Assembly (NCBI RefSeq): GCF_017848645.1
Contig: NZ_JAFEIF010000041.1
Span: forward strand, 62,001 to 126,000
DNA from: Limnohabitans sp.
Lineage (GTDB): Bacteria; Pseudomonadota; Gammaproteobacteria; Burkholderiales; Burkholderiaceae_C
Direction: 5' to 3'
DNA: 64,000 bases
Below are positions 1 to 10,435 of the stretch, in pieces (position 1 is the stretch's first letter; each line of letters opens with the position of its first letter). The notes under the pieces were generated by a model. That model was given only the letters and a program-made list of their open reading frames with translations, did no database searches and had not been told where the DNA came from. Position numbers and translations under genes: made by a program.

Positions 1-7
1 GCTGCGG

Positions 8-769
8 GTGGACGACGGTCCCGAACAGACCATCAGCTTGCAGGGCCCTCAGGGGCCAGCTGTGCTGGAGTTGGCTGGCCAGAGCGGCATCTCGACCCTG
101 GCCTTGCGGGTGGTGCAAGGCCCCTTGCGGGTGCAGGGCCTGGAGTGGCCGGTGGCCCCATCTGTGCGTTTGCAAATGGATGTGTTTGGCTATCCCGGGG
201 CCACGGTCGGGGGCTGGCGGCATGTGCGGCCGGAGTCGCTTGCGCCCTGGTGGCCCGAGCCGCCTTATGACCTGGTGGTGTTGGCTTTTGGCACCAACGA
301 GGGCAATGTCCAGCCCTTCAGTGCCCAGGCTTACCGGCAGATGCTGCAGGCCTCGGTGTCTCAGTGGCGGGCGGCGTTTCCCCAAACGGCCTGCTTGCTG
401 ATCGCGCCGGGCGACAGGGGCGTGTTGTTGCGGCGTTCACAAAAGGGGAGCATGTCCGCGCCCCGTGGCGCAGAAGCAGCCGCCCCCGATGTGCTGCGTT
501 TTACCCGCGTGCACGACGAGATTGGCCGCATTCAAAAGCAGGTGGCGCAGGCGAATGGCTGCCATGCCTGGAGCATGTTCGAGGCCATGGGCGGCGCAGG
601 CAGTGCTTACCGATGGGCGCGGCACAACCCGCCTCTGATGGCGCGGGACCTGATCCACTTCACCGTGCCCGGCTATCAGCGTTTGGCGCAGTTGATGGCG
701 CAAGATTTGGGCTGGGGCCCGGCCCTGTTTGACCCTTTGCCTTTGCCTTCGCCTGCGGCCAACCGTTGA
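8..769 (+). CDS. SGNH/GDSL-type hydrolase family protein (5' end may lie outside the window)
   Basis: ORF with LVVLAFGTNEGN block and C-terminal D-x-I-H-F-T-V-P-GYQRLA typical of SGNH hydrolases. Confidence 0.65.
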   Translation: MDDGPEQTISLQGPQGPAVLELAGQSGISTLALRVVQGPLRVQGLEWPVAPSVRLQMDVFGYPGATVGGWRHVRPESLAPWWPEPPYDLVVLAFGTNEGNVQPFSAQAYRQMLQASVSQWRAAFPQTACLLIAPGDRGVLLRRSQKGSMSAPRGAEAAAPDVLRFTRVHDEIGRIQKQVAQANGCHAWSMFEAMGGAGSAYRWARHNPPLMARDLIHFTVPGYQRLAQLMAQDLGWGPALFDPLPLPSPAANR

Positions 770-790
770 GTTTTGGCAGGCGGTGCGCGC

Positions 791-1552
791 TCAGCCCGTA
801 CGCGCAAAAAACACCACGCTCATCACCAAGCCGGTGCCGATCACCAGCCAGCGCACCCAGCGCACGGGCAGGCGTTTGGCCAGGCGGGCACCGGTCCAGC
901 CGCCCGCCGTGGCCAGCGCCATCATCCAAAGGGCCTGCGGCCAGACGATGGCTCCGGCCACCGCAAAGGCGGCCACCGACAGCAAAGACAGCACAAAGGA
1001 GTTGAGGTTTTTCAGGGCGTTGACGGTGTTGAGCCGGCTCTCACCCGTCAAGGTGTACAGCGCCATCAGCAAAATGCCCAAGCCGCCGTTGAAGTAGCCG
1101 CCATAAATGGCCACACCCATCAGGCCCGGCAGTCGCCAAGTGGGGTGGCCTTGCCCCGAATTGCGCCGGGCGAGCCAGGGGCCGGCCGCAAAGAGCGCCG
1201 TGGCCAGCAGCAGCAACCAGGGCACGAGGCCTGAGAACACCCGCGCCGGGGTGATTAGCAGCAGGCCTGCGCCGATCAAGCCGCCTGTTGCGGCAATCGC
1301 CACTTCGCGCTGCAGCAGGGCGCGGGGCAGGGTTTGCAGCTCCGAGCGAAACCCCAGCACACTGCCCAGGTAACCCGGGCTGACGGCCATGGCGCTGGTG
1401 GCATTGGCCGCCAAGGGCGGCACACCGGCAAAAACCAGGGCGGGAAAGGTGAGAAAACTACCGCCTCCGGCGATCGCATTGAGCACGCCCGCGGCGAAAG
1501 CGGCCGCGCCTGTGAGCAGCCACAGGGCTTCGGTGGGCAGATCGGGACTCAT
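791..1552 (-). CDS. TauE/SafE family sulfite exporter / permease
   Basis: Multi-TM ORF, AGVLNAIAGGGSFLTFPALVFAGVPPLAANATSA motif of TauE/SafE. Confidence 0.87.
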   Translation of the reverse strand: MSPDLPTEALWLLTGAAAFAAGVLNAIAGGGSFLTFPALVFAGVPPLAANATSAMAVSPGYLGSVLGFRSELQTLPRALLQREVAIAATGGLIGAGLLLITPARVFSGLVPWLLLLATALFAAGPWLARRNSGQGHPTWRLPGLMGVAIYGGYFNGGLGILLMALYTLTGESRLNTVNALKNLNSFVLSLLSVAAFAVAGAIVWPQALWMMALATAGGWTGARLAKRLPVRWVRWLVIGTGLVMSVVFFARTG

Positions 1553-2043
1553 GCTGACAGGGGGGGCAAATCGGCCACGGCCGGGTCGGTGTGGATCACC
1601 GCCAACGGGAAGCGTTGCCCGGCCAGGTGGTCTTCAATGCAGCGCAAAACCAGGGGGCTGCGGTGGCGCTCGGCGCTGGCGCGCACTTCTTCGGGGGTCA
1701 TCCAGAGGGTGCGCACGATGCCCTCGTCCAGGCTCAGATGGGGCTGCAGCTCGCCGATGTCGCCGCAAAAAGCCATGCGCACATAGGTGATGTCTTCGCC
1801 GGTTGCCGGGCGCTGAAAGCGTGAGAGGTAAATGCCCACCAAGGCAGTGGGCGTGAAGGGCTGGGCGGTTTCTTCCAGCGCTTCGCGGGCGCAGGCTTGT
1901 GCGGGCGATTCGCCCGGGTCCAGGTGACCTGCCGGGTTGTTCAGGCGCAAACCTTCTTGGGTGTGCTCTTCGATCAACAGGTAGCGGCCATCACGCTCGA
2001 TGATGGCGGCCACGGTGACATTGGGTTTCCAGCGTGTGTCCAT
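1549..2043 (-). CDS. NUDIX hydrolase
   Basis: Nudix box [23 protein letters not shown]; start [19 protein letters not shown]; overlaps the downstream gene by 4 bp. Confidence 0.9.
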   Translation of the reverse strand: MDTRWKPNVTVAAIIERDGRYLLIEEHTQEGLRLNNPAGHLDPGESPAQACAREALEETAQPFTPTALVGIYLSRFQRPATGEDITYVRMAFCGDIGELQPHLSLDEGIVRTLWMTPEEVRASAERHRSPLVLRCIEDHLAGQRFPLAVIHTDPAVADLPPLSA

Positions 2044-2271
2044 GACAGGATTATCGGTGTCCCGACGGGCCAAAGCGCTTTGCCGCTGCATGGAGGCACC
2101 AAAAAGGTGCCTTCGGGTTCAGTTGGGCCAAAACATCAGCATCGACTGATATTTAGACTCTGCTGTCCCGCACAAGTTCGCAAAGGACTTGCTTTGGACT
2201 TGAATAGATTGACTTCGGTTAAGCTTTCGAATTGGCCGTATTTTTTTTGTGGATTGAGTGAGGAGACATTC

Positions 2272-3873
2272 ATGCAAACAGGCGACAACGCCCCCAAGCC
2301 CCAGCGCATTGGCGTACCCCGGGAAATTTTCCCTGGTGAAAAACGGGTGGCCACGGTCCCCGATGCGGTGACCAAGCTGGTCAAACTCGGCTTTGCCGTG
2401 GTGGTGGAGCAGGGCGCGGGCGAGCTCGCCGACCTGTCGGATGCTGCCTATGTCGAAGCCGGTGCCACGATTGCGCCGAATGCGGCGGCATTGTGGAGCG
2501 GCAGCGACATTGTCTTTAAAGTGCGTGCCCCCACACCCGACGAAGTGGCGCTGATGCACGAAGGCCAGACCTTGATTGGCTTTTTGTGGCCCGCCCAAAA
2601 CCCCGATTTGATGCAGCAGCTGGCGGCCAAAAAAGTCACGGCGCTGTCGATTGACGCACTGCCTCGCACGCTCAGCCGCGCCCAGAAGATGGACGCGCTG
2701 ACCTCGATGGCGGGTGTGAGCGGTTACCGCGCTGTGGTCGAGTCGGCCAATGCGTTTGGTCGCTTCTTCAACGGCCAGATCACGGCCGCGGGCAAAGTCC
2801 CTCCTGCCAAAGTGTTCATTGCTGGCGCCGGTGTGGCAGGTCTCGCCGCCATTGGCGCGGCCGCCAGCCTGGGCGCCATCGTGCGCGCCAACGACACCCG
2901 CGCTGAAGTGGCCGACCAGGTCGTGTCGCTCGGCGGTGAATTCGTCAAAGTGGATTACGAAGAAGAAGGCTCGGGCGGCGGCGGTTACGCCAAGGTCATG
3001 AGCGAAGGCTTCCAGGCCGCGCAGCGCGAGATGTACGCCAAGCAGGCCAAAGAGTGCGACATCATCATCACCACTGCGCTGATCCCCGGCAAACCCGCGC
3101 CCAAGCTGATCACCGCCGAGATGGTGCAAAGCATGAAGCCCGGCAGCGTGATCGTGGACATGGCCGCCGAGCAAGGCGGCAACTGCGAACTGACCGAGCC
3201 CGGCAAAGCCGTCGTCAAGCACGGTGTGACGATTGTGGGCTATACCGACCTGGCTTCGCGCATGGCGCGTCAGTCGTCCACACTGTACGGCACCAACTTG
3301 TTCCGCTTGACCGAAGAGCTGTGCAAGACCAAGGACGGCGTGATCAACGTCAACATGGAAGATGACGCGATCCGGGGCCTGACGGTCATCAAAAACGGTG
3401 AAATCACCTGGCCTGCCCCACCTCTGGTGGCCGCCCCCAAGCCCGCGCCCAAGCCCGCTGCCGCGCCTGCCGCCAAAAAAGGCCACGGCCACGGCGAGCC
3501 GTCGGGCCCCATGCCGGTGGGCCAGTTGCTGATCGTTTCGGCCGTCGCCGCTGTGCTGCTGGTGCTGGTGGGCGCGTATGCGCCAGCGGCCTTCCTGTCG
3601 CACTTCACGGTGTTTGTGTTGGCCTGCTTTGTGGGCTACATGGTGGTCTGGAACGTCAAGCCCGCTTTGCACACACCGCTCATGAGCGTGACCAACGCGA
3701 TCAGCTCCATCATCGCCATCGGCGCGCTGGTGCAGATCTCGCCTCTGGCTGCGGCCGGGCGTCCCAACACGCTGATCGGCATCCTGGCCGCTTTGGCGCT
3801 GGTGCTGACAGCCATCAACATGTTTGGCGGCTTTGCCGTCACCCAGCGCATGCTGGCCATGTTTCGCAAATAA
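2272..3873 (+). CDS. pntA: NAD(P) transhydrogenase subunit alpha (PntAA+PntAB fused form)
   Basis: [21 protein letters not shown]-terminus, Rossmann [19 protein letters not shown]-terminal TM domain; AGGAGA RBS upstream of ATG 2272. Confidence 0.97.
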   Translation: MQTGDNAPKPQRIGVPREIFPGEKRVATVPDAVTKLVKLGFAVVVEQGAGELADLSDAAYVEAGATIAPNAAALWSGSDIVFKVRAPTPDEVALMHEGQTLIGFLWPAQNPDLMQQLAAKKVTALSIDALPRTLSRAQKMDALTSMAGVSGYRAVVESANAFGRFFNGQITAAGKVPPAKVFIAGAGVAGLAAIGAAASLGAIVRANDTRAEVADQVVSLGGEFVKVDYEEEGSGGGGYAKVMSEGFQAAQREMYAKQAKECDIIITTALIPGKPAPKLITAEMVQSMKPGSVIVDMAAEQGGNCELTEPGKAVVKHGVTIVGYTDLASRMARQSSTLYGTNLFRLTEELCKTKDGVINVNMEDDAIRGLTVIKNGEITWPAPPLVAAPKPAPKPAAAPAAKKGHGHGEPSGPMPVGQLLIVSAVAAVLLVLVGAYAPAAFLSHFTVFVLACFVGYMVVWNVKPALHTPLMSVTNAISSIIAIGALVQISPLAAAGRPNTLIGILAALALVLTAINMFGGFAVTQRMLAMFRK

Positions 3874-3890
3874 GAAGAAGGAGACCCTGA

Positions 3891-5309
3891 ATGTCTGCAA
3901 GTCTGGCCACGGTCGCCTACATCGGCGCAACCATCCTATTCATCCTCAGCCTGGGTGGTTTGTCCAACCAGGAAACCGCACGGCGCGGCAACCTCTACGG
4001 CATGATCGGCATGAGCTTGGCCGTGCTGGCCACCATCTTTGGCCCGCAAGTCACTGCCGAAGGCATTCCCATGATCGTGGGCTCCGTGCTGGTGGGCGCG
4101 CTCATTGGTCTGTACGCTGCGCGCAAAGTGCAGATGACGCAAATGCCCGAACTCGTGGCGCTCATGCACAGCATGGTTGGCATGGCCGCAGCGCTGGTGG
4201 GTTACGCCACTTATGTGGATCCAGAAGCCTCCAAGAATTTGGAAGGTGCGGCGCACGCCATCCACGCGGGTGAAATTTACATCGGCATCTTCATCGGCGC
4301 GGTGACTTTCTCGGGTTCGGTCGCGGCATTTGGCAAGTTGTCCGGCCGCATCGGCGGCAGTCCTTTGTTGCTGCCCGCTCGCCACTGGCTGAACCTGGTG
4401 GGTTTGATCGCGGTGATTTACTTCGGTCGTGAGTTCATGAACGCCCAGACGGTGGAAGAGGGCATGCTGCCCTTGTTCATCATGACCGCCATCGCCTTGC
4501 TGTTCGGTATCCACATGGTCATGGCCATTGGTGGCGCCGACATGCCAGTGGTGGTGTCCATGCTCAACAGCTACTCCGGCTGGGCCGCAGCGGCCACCGG
4601 CTTCATGCTCTCCAATGACTTGCTGATCGTGATCGGCGCATTGGTGGGCTCGAGCGGCGCGATTTTGTCTTACATCATGTGCAATGCCATGAACCGCAGC
4701 TTCATCAGCGTGATCGCCGGTGGCTTTGGCACCACGGCCGCAGCGCCCAAGCCCACGGGCGAAGCGGCCGAGCCGCAAGGTGAAGTCAGCCCCATCTTGG
4801 CCGCCGAGACCGCCGAAATGTTGCGCGACGCCAAGAACGTGATCATCGTGCCGGGCTACGGCATGGCCGTGGCGCAAGCCCAGCACACGGTGTTTGAAAT
4901 CACCAAGACACTGCGAGACAAAGGTGTGAACGTGCGCTTTGGCATCCACCCCGTAGCGGGCCGCATGCCGGGCCACATGAACGTCTTGCTGGCCGAGGCC
5001 AAAGTGCCTTACGACATCGTGTTCGAGATGGACGAACTCAACGACGATTTCCCGGACACCGATGTGGCCATCGTCATTGGTGCCAACGACATCGTGAACC
5101 CGGCCGCGCAAGACGACCCGACCAGCCCGATTGCCGGCATGCCGGTGCTCGAAGTCTGGAAGGCCCGCACCAGCATTGTGATGAAGCGCTCCATGGCCAG
5201 CGGCTACGCAGGGGTGGACAACCCGCTGTTTTACAAAGAGAACAACCGCATGTTGTTTGGCGATGCGAAAAAGATGCTCGATGAGGTGTTGATGGCTTTG
5301 AAGGCTTAA
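3891..5309 (+). CDS. pntB: NAD(P) transhydrogenase subunit beta
   Basis: TM domain plus C-terminal [16 protein letters not shown]...[20 protein letters not shown]; adjacent to pntA. Confidence 0.97.
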   Translation: MSASLATVAYIGATILFILSLGGLSNQETARRGNLYGMIGMSLAVLATIFGPQVTAEGIPMIVGSVLVGALIGLYAARKVQMTQMPELVALMHSMVGMAAALVGYATYVDPEASKNLEGAAHAIHAGEIYIGIFIGAVTFSGSVAAFGKLSGRIGGSPLLLPARHWLNLVGLIAVIYFGREFMNAQTVEEGMLPLFIMTAIALLFGIHMVMAIGGADMPVVVSMLNSYSGWAAAATGFMLSNDLLIVIGALVGSSGAILSYIMCNAMNRSFISVIAGGFGTTAAAPKPTGEAAEPQGEVSPILAAETAEMLRDAKNVIIVPGYGMAVAQAQHTVFEITKTLRDKGVNVRFGIHPVAGRMPGHMNVLLAEAKVPYDIVFEMDELNDDFPDTDVAIVIGANDIVNPAAQDDPTSPIAGMPVLEVWKARTSIVMKRSMASGYAGVDNPLFYKENNRMLFGDAKKMLDEVLMALKA

Positions 5310-5332
5310 GAACTCAACTCATTTTTGGACAC

Positions 5333-5363
5333 AAGGGGCGAGCCTTTTTCGCCCCTTTTTTTT
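5333..5363 (+). terminator. Rho-independent terminator after pntB
   Basis: aaggggcga-gccttt-ttcgcccctt followed by a T-run. Confidence 0.85.
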
Positions 5364-5436
5364 CGCGTAAACCCGAGGTTTTTAGCGTCAGTCAGGTGTC
5401 AGATTTACGGTAGACTGATTCGCAGGAGAACCCCAC

Positions 5437-7119
5437 ATGAACGTGAATCCCATTTGGCTCAAGAGTTACCCCGAAGGCGTCCCGGCCGACATCAATCCCG
5501 CCGCATACAGCTCTTTGGTGGGTTTGCTGGAAGACAGTTTTTCCAAGTATTCAGAACGCGCTGCCTACAGCTTCATGGGCAAGGAATTCAGCTTTGCCCA
5601 AACCGACCAGGACAGTTTGGCCATGGCGGCATACCTCCAATCATTGGGTTTGAGCAAGGGTGACCGCGTGGCCATCATGATGCCCAATGTGCCGCAGTAC
5701 CCGGTGGCGGTGGCCGCTGTGTTGCGTGCGGGTTTGGTGGTGGTCAACGTCAACCCGCTGTACACCGCCCGTGAACTGGAGCACCAGCTCAAGGATTCGG
5801 GCGCCAAGGCCATCGTGATCATCGAGAACTTTGCGGCCACGCTGGAAAAGTGCATCGCGCAAACCCCGGTGCAGCATGTGGTGTTGGCCGCCATGGGCGA
5901 CCGCTTGGGCCTGCTCAAGGGCAACTTGGTTAACTACGTGGTGCGCAACGTCAAGAAGATGGTGCCCGCCTTCCATTTGCCCAAGGCCATCCGTTACAAC
6001 GATGCCCTCTCCAATGGGCGTCAGCAAGCTTTTCGCAAGCCCGAGCTGTCGGCCGATGACATCGCGGTGCTGCAGTACACGGGCGGCACCACCGGCGTGT
6101 CCAAGGGCGCGGTGCTCCTGCACCGCAACGTGATTGCCAACGTGCTTCAGTCCGAGGCCTGGAACGAGCCCGTCATGAAGCGCATTCCGGCTGGCGAGCA
6201 GCCCACCAATGTGTGCGCATTGCCGCTGTACCACATCTTCGCCTTCACGGTGAACATGATGCTGGGCCTGCGCATGGGGGGCAAGACCATCCTGATCCCC
6301 AATCCGCGTGACTTGCCTGCGGTGCTCAAGGAGTTGTCCAAGCACACATTCCACAGCTTCCCTGCGGTGAACACCTTGTTCAACGGGCTGGCCAATCACC
6401 CGGATTTCGGCACCGTCAACTGGTCGAATTTGAAAGTGTCTTTGGGCGGCGGCACGGCCGTGACCCCCAACGTGGCCAAGCTCTGGCTGGAGAAAACAGG
6501 CTGCCCGATTTGCGAAGGTTATGGCTTGTCCGAAACCAGCCCGTCGGCCAGTTGCAACCCAACCACCAGCACCGAGTTCACCGGCACGATTGGCGTGCCG
6601 CTTCCTGGCACCTGGATGAAACTGCTGGACGACGATGGCCAAGAGGTGACCACCCCCGGTACACCTGGCGAGATTGCCATCAAAGGCCCGCAAGTGATGG
6701 CCGGTTACTGGCAGCGTCCGGACGAAACCGCCAAGGTCATGACCGCCGACGGCTACTTCAAGTCGGGCGATGTCGGCATCGTGGATGCGCGAGGCTATTT
6801 CAAGATCGTGGACCGCAAGAAGGACATGATCCTGGTCAGCGGTTTCAACGTCTACCCCAACGAGGTCGAAGAAGTCGCCTCGGCTTGCCCGGGTGTTTTG
6901 GAGTGCGCCGCCATTGGGGTGCCCGACGAGAAAACCGGCGAGACCGTCAAACTGGTGGTGGTGCGCAAAGATCCGGCACTGACCGAGGCGCAGATCATCG
7001 CCTACTGCCGCGAGAACATGACCGCGTACAAGCAGCCCCGCGTGATCGAGTTCCGCGACGAATTGCCCAAGACGCCGGTGGGTAAAATTTTGCGACGTGA
7101 ATTGCGCGCCAAGGCCTGA
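5437..7119 (+). CDS. fadD: Long-chain-fatty-acid--CoA ligase (AMP-binding)
   Basis: YTGGTTGVSKGA P-loop, GYGLSETSP, KDMILVSGFNVYPNEVE, PKTPVGKILRRELR. Confidence 0.9.
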   Translation: MNVNPIWLKSYPEGVPADINPAAYSSLVGLLEDSFSKYSERAAYSFMGKEFSFAQTDQDSLAMAAYLQSLGLSKGDRVAIMMPNVPQYPVAVAAVLRAGLVVVNVNPLYTARELEHQLKDSGAKAIVIIENFAATLEKCIAQTPVQHVVLAAMGDRLGLLKGNLVNYVVRNVKKMVPAFHLPKAIRYNDALSNGRQQAFRKPELSADDIAVLQYTGGTTGVSKGAVLLHRNVIANVLQSEAWNEPVMKRIPAGEQPTNVCALPLYHIFAFTVNMMLGLRMGGKTILIPNPRDLPAVLKELSKHTFHSFPAVNTLFNGLANHPDFGTVNWSNLKVSLGGGTAVTPNVAKLWLEKTGCPICEGYGLSETSPSASCNPTTSTEFTGTIGVPLPGTWMKLLDDDGQEVTTPGTPGEIAIKGPQVMAGYWQRPDETAKVMTADGYFKSGDVGIVDARGYFKIVDRKKDMILVSGFNVYPNEVEEVASACPGVLECAAIGVPDEKTGETVKLVVVRKDPALTEAQIIAYCRENMTAYKQPRVIEFRDELPKTPVGKILRRELRAKA

Positions 7120-7159
7120 TCGCAAAGCTGCGGGGCTGAAGCCCCGAACGCGGGCCTGC

Positions 7160-7194
7160 GGCCACCTGTTCCAAGGTGGCCGTTTTCTTTTTTG
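7160..7194 (+). terminator. Rho-independent terminator after fadD
   Basis: ggccacctgttccaaggtggcc hairpin followed by gttttctttttt. Confidence 0.8.
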
Positions 7195-7216
7195 CAGCAC
7201 ATCAGAGGGGTGATCC

Positions 7217-7978
7217 ATGGCAGTGATCGGCATCATGAGTGCCATGCACGAAGAACTGGCCGCCGTGTTGGCGGCGATGCCTGACGAGCAGCGCGTGCAG
7301 GTGGCAGGACGCGACTTTTGGGTGGGCCACTGGCAAGGCCACTCGGTGGTGGCGGTGCTCTCGCGCATTGGCAAAGTGGCTGCGGCCACCACGGCCACGG
7401 TGCTGCTGGAGCGCTTTGGAGTCAACAACTTGGTTTTCACGGGTGTGGCGGGCGGTCTGGGCTCTGGGGTGCGGGTGGGCGATGTGGTGGTGGCCGATGG
7501 CTTTGTGCAGCACGACCTGGATGTCTCGCCGCTGTTCCCCCGCTACGAAGTGCCCTTGTATGGGCTGGCCCGGTTTGACGCTCACCCTGCGCTTTTGGCG
7601 CAGCTCAGGGCGGCCAGTGGGCAGGTGCTGGCCGATGCCGCGCTGCACCTGGGCGCCGGCACCTTGGCCGAGTTTCAATTGAGTGCACCCCGGGTGCACC
7701 AGGGCCTGGTCATCAGTGGCGACCGTTTTGTCTCCACCTCTGCCGAAAGCCATGCGCTGCGCCAAGCGCTGCCCGAGGCCTTGGCGGTGGAGATGGAGGG
7801 TGCGGCGGTGGCGCAGGTCTGCCACGACTATGGCGTGCCCTTTGCGGCGGTGCGCACCATCTCGGACCGGGCAGATGACACGGCGCACACCGACTTTCGG
7901 CGCTTCATCCGCGAGGTGGCCAGCCGTTACAGCCTGGCGATTCTGTCGCAGTGGCTGAGCCAGCGCGCGCCGGACTGA
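7217..7978 (+). CDS. mtnN: 5'-methylthioadenosine/S-adenosylhomocysteine nucleosidase
   Basis: MAVIGIMSAMHEEL, GVAGGL, AVEMEGAAVAQVC, RTISDRADD motifs of Pfs/MtnN. Confidence 0.9.
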   Translation: MAVIGIMSAMHEELAAVLAAMPDEQRVQVAGRDFWVGHWQGHSVVAVLSRIGKVAAATTATVLLERFGVNNLVFTGVAGGLGSGVRVGDVVVADGFVQHDLDVSPLFPRYEVPLYGLARFDAHPALLAQLRAASGQVLADAALHLGAGTLAEFQLSAPRVHQGLVISGDRFVSTSAESHALRQALPEALAVEMEGAAVAQVCHDYGVPFAAVRTISDRADDTAHTDFRRFIREVASRYSLAILSQWLSQRAPD

Positions 7979-7987
7979 AGCTGTGCC

Positions 7988-8974
7988 TTATTTGAGCCAG
8001 CCCCGGCGGCGGAAGTACCACATGGGCACCACGGCGCTGGCGGCCATCAGCGCCAGGGCGTACGGATAGCCCCATTTTTGCGACAGCTCGGGCATGTACT
8101 GAAAGTTCATGCCGTACAGGCTGGCGATCAAGGTGGGCGGCAGCAAGGCCACGCTGGCCACCGAGAAGATCTTGATGATCTTGTTCTGGTTGATGTTGAT
8201 GAAACCCACGGTGGCGTCCATCAGGAAGTTGATCTTGTCGAACAAAAAAGCCGTGTGGGAGTCGAGCGAGTCAATATCACGCAAGATCTGGCGGGCTTCT
8301 TCGAATTGTTCGGCGTTGAGCATCTTGGAGCGCATCATGAAGCTCACGGCGCGGCGCGTGTCCATCACGTTGCGGCGAATGCGGCCGTTCAGGTCTTCCT
8401 GGCGGGCAATCGCGCCCAGCACCTCACCGGCCAGGGCGTCGGTCACATCACCCGACAACACTTTTTTGCCCGCCGTTTCCAGTTGGTCGTAAATGCCTTC
8501 GAGTGTGTCCGCCGAGTATTCGGCGTCAGCGTCAAAGAGCTTGAGCAGCACATCTTTGGCGTCTTCGATCAGGCCCGGGGCTCGGCGCGCGCGCATGCGC
8601 AGCAAGCGAAACACGGGCACGTCTTCGTCGTGGATGGAAAACAGCACGCCCTGGCTTTTCAGCTCGGCGTTGTGCTGGTTCAGGATGAAGGCGCAGCGCA
8701 CCGTGCGCGGCTCGTCTTCGTCGGCGATCAAAAAGTCAGAGCGGATGTGCAGTTCGCCGTTGTCTTCTTCGTAAAAACGGGCCGATTCCTCGATGTCCTC
8801 GTCCATCGCGTCTTCCGGGATGGACAGGCCGAAGTACTGCTTGATCCAGCGTTTTTCTTCGAGCGTGGGCGACTCCAGGTCAACCCAGATAGGCTGAAAG
8901 CGGGAAAGTTCTTCCAGTGACTCGATCTCTTCCTGGAAGAGGCGGCCATTGGCGAGTGTGAAGATGTTGAGCAT
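7988..8974 (-). CDS. corA: CorA family magnesium/cobalt transporter
   Basis: C-terminal YGMNFQYMPEL (GMN motif) with two TM helices. Confidence 0.92.
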   Translation of the reverse strand: MLNIFTLANGRLFQEEIESLEELSRFQPIWVDLESPTLEEKRWIKQYFGLSIPEDAMDEDIEESARFYEEDNGELHIRSDFLIADEDEPRTVRCAFILNQHNAELKSQGVLFSIHDEDVPVFRLLRMRARRAPGLIEDAKDVLLKLFDADAEYSADTLEGIYDQLETAGKKVLSGDVTDALAGEVLGAIARQEDLNGRIRRNVMDTRRAVSFMMRSKMLNAEQFEEARQILRDIDSLDSHTAFLFDKINFLMDATVGFININQNKIIKIFSVASVALLPPTLIASLYGMNFQYMPELSQKWGYPYALALMAASAVVPMWYFRRRGWLK

Positions 8975-9130
8975 GGCGAATCCGAAAAATGGCCAGGTGC
9001 CAAAAGTTCAAAGGGGCGGCGAAGGGGTTTTCTGCAGCTTTCGAACGATGGGCAGGGTGCTCAGCGCGTTCGAAAGCTACCGACTCGGGGTAGTTTCCAC
9101 GGCAATGTGTCTCCAGAATGAATCGGCGGA

Positions 9131-10369
9131 TTATCGCACCGGATGTGCCTGTGCGGGGGCCAGAAAAGACAGGATTTCGTCGGCGCGGGCCTGCACATCT
9201 GCTTGACCCAAAGCCATCAGCGCCGCGATGAAATCCGGCTCGAACAGCAAGTAACTGGCGAGGGCCGCGCCACTGCCGCGCAGGGCGCCCAAGCCTTCCA
9301 GCACCCGAAGGATGGGCCGGGGCAGGGTGTGGGCGTGCTCTTGCGCCAAGGCGTCGAGCGAGGCACTGGGCTGCAGGGTCAGCACCCGAACCGGGCGCAA
9401 GGGCAGGTCCGCGCGCACCGCCTCGGGCAGGCTGTCCAGGGCCTGGTTGATGCGGGTGATCTGCTCGACATCGGCCTCCAGCGTGTCGTGGAACACGCTG
9501 GCCATGGCGTGGCCAGCGATCGTGCCCAGCGAGGGGCGTCCCGCAGCGCGGGTGGGTGCCGCCAGGCTGGCCCTCTGGGGTTGGCTCACCCCGATGGCCA
9601 AGATCCGGTCCGCTCCAAGGTGCACGGCCGAGGACAAGGGCGAGATCTGGCGCATCGAGCCGTCTCCGAAAAACTCCATGCCGCCGTCGACCCACAAAGG
9701 GGTGGACGGGAAAATGAAGGGGATGGCGCTCGACGCCATCAGGTGCTCGATGGTGATGGGCTGCTGCTCGGCGCGGCGGCCCGGGCGGCTCCAGGGGATC
9801 GGCTGGCCGTCGCGGGTTTGGCAAAACGTCCAATGAATGCCACTGGAATAACTCGATGCGGTGACGGCCAGCGCCTGCAGCACGCCGCTTTGCAGGGCGG
9901 TGTCGATCTTCTCGAGGGCAATCGCCTGGTGCAAGGTGTTGACCAAGGCCAAGCTGTCCATCGCGGCGGCATGGGCGCGGGCTGAGCGCAGCAAACCCAC
10001 TGCAGTGGCCCAACGGCTGAACTTGTCCAGTGGGGTTTGGGGCAGGCGGTAAACCGCTTCGGTGCGGATGTGGGTCCAAAAATGCGCCAGATCGTTCAGC
10101 CCGGCCAGGCCCTCCATGGCCTTGCTGGCCAGAAAAGTGGCGTTCAAGGCCCCGGCCGAGGTGCCTGCCAGCACCTGAAAAGGAAAAGCTTGCGCGGGCC
10201 CCGCTGTGCGGCTCAGCAGTTGGCCAATCGCCTGCAGCGCGCCTGCTTGGTAGGCGGTGCGTGCGCCGCCGCCCATCAGAACCAGCCCCAGCACGGGGTG
10301 TGGATGCGGCGAACCGAGCGGTGCAAGGCGTGACATTGGCGGGGTGGGCGTCAAGGGGTCAATGGGCAT
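9131..10369 (-). CDS. Patatin-like phospholipase family protein
   Basis: LVLMGGGARTAYQAGALQAI and GTSAGALNA (GXSXG), later DGG motif; start chosen at MPIDPLTPTPPMSRLAPLG inside the longer ORF. Confidence 0.85.
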   Translation of the reverse strand: MPIDPLTPTPPMSRLAPLGSPHPHPVLGLVLMGGGARTAYQAGALQAIGQLLSRTAGPAQAFPFQVLAGTSAGALNATFLASKAMEGLAGLNDLAHFWTHIRTEAVYRLPQTPLDKFSRWATAVGLLRSARAHAAAMDSLALVNTLHQAIALEKIDTALQSGVLQALAVTASSYSSGIHWTFCQTRDGQPIPWSRPGRRAEQQPITIEHLMASSAIPFIFPSTPLWVDGGMEFFGDGSMRQISPLSSAVHLGADRILAIGVSQPQRASLAAPTRAAGRPSLGTIAGHAMASVFHDTLEADVEQITRINQALDSLPEAVRADLPLRPVRVLTLQPSASLDALAQEHAHTLPRPILRVLEGLGALRGSGAALASYLLFEPDFIAALMALGQADVQARADEILSFLAPAQAHPVR

Positions 10370-10435
10370 GTGAGCGTGAACAAAGGCTGCAAAGGCCGTG
10401 GGTGGTAGATTCAAACAATTCAACGGCATTGTTCC

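Noticed and set aside
2119-3930. 603-aa antisense ORF opposite pntA
   Set aside because: Low-complexity His/Gly/Arg-rich translation typical of the antisense frame of a high-GC3 gene; pntA is clearly the coding strand.
5641-7440. 599-aa antisense ORF opposite fadD
   Set aside because: Same codon-bias artefact; no recognisable domain.
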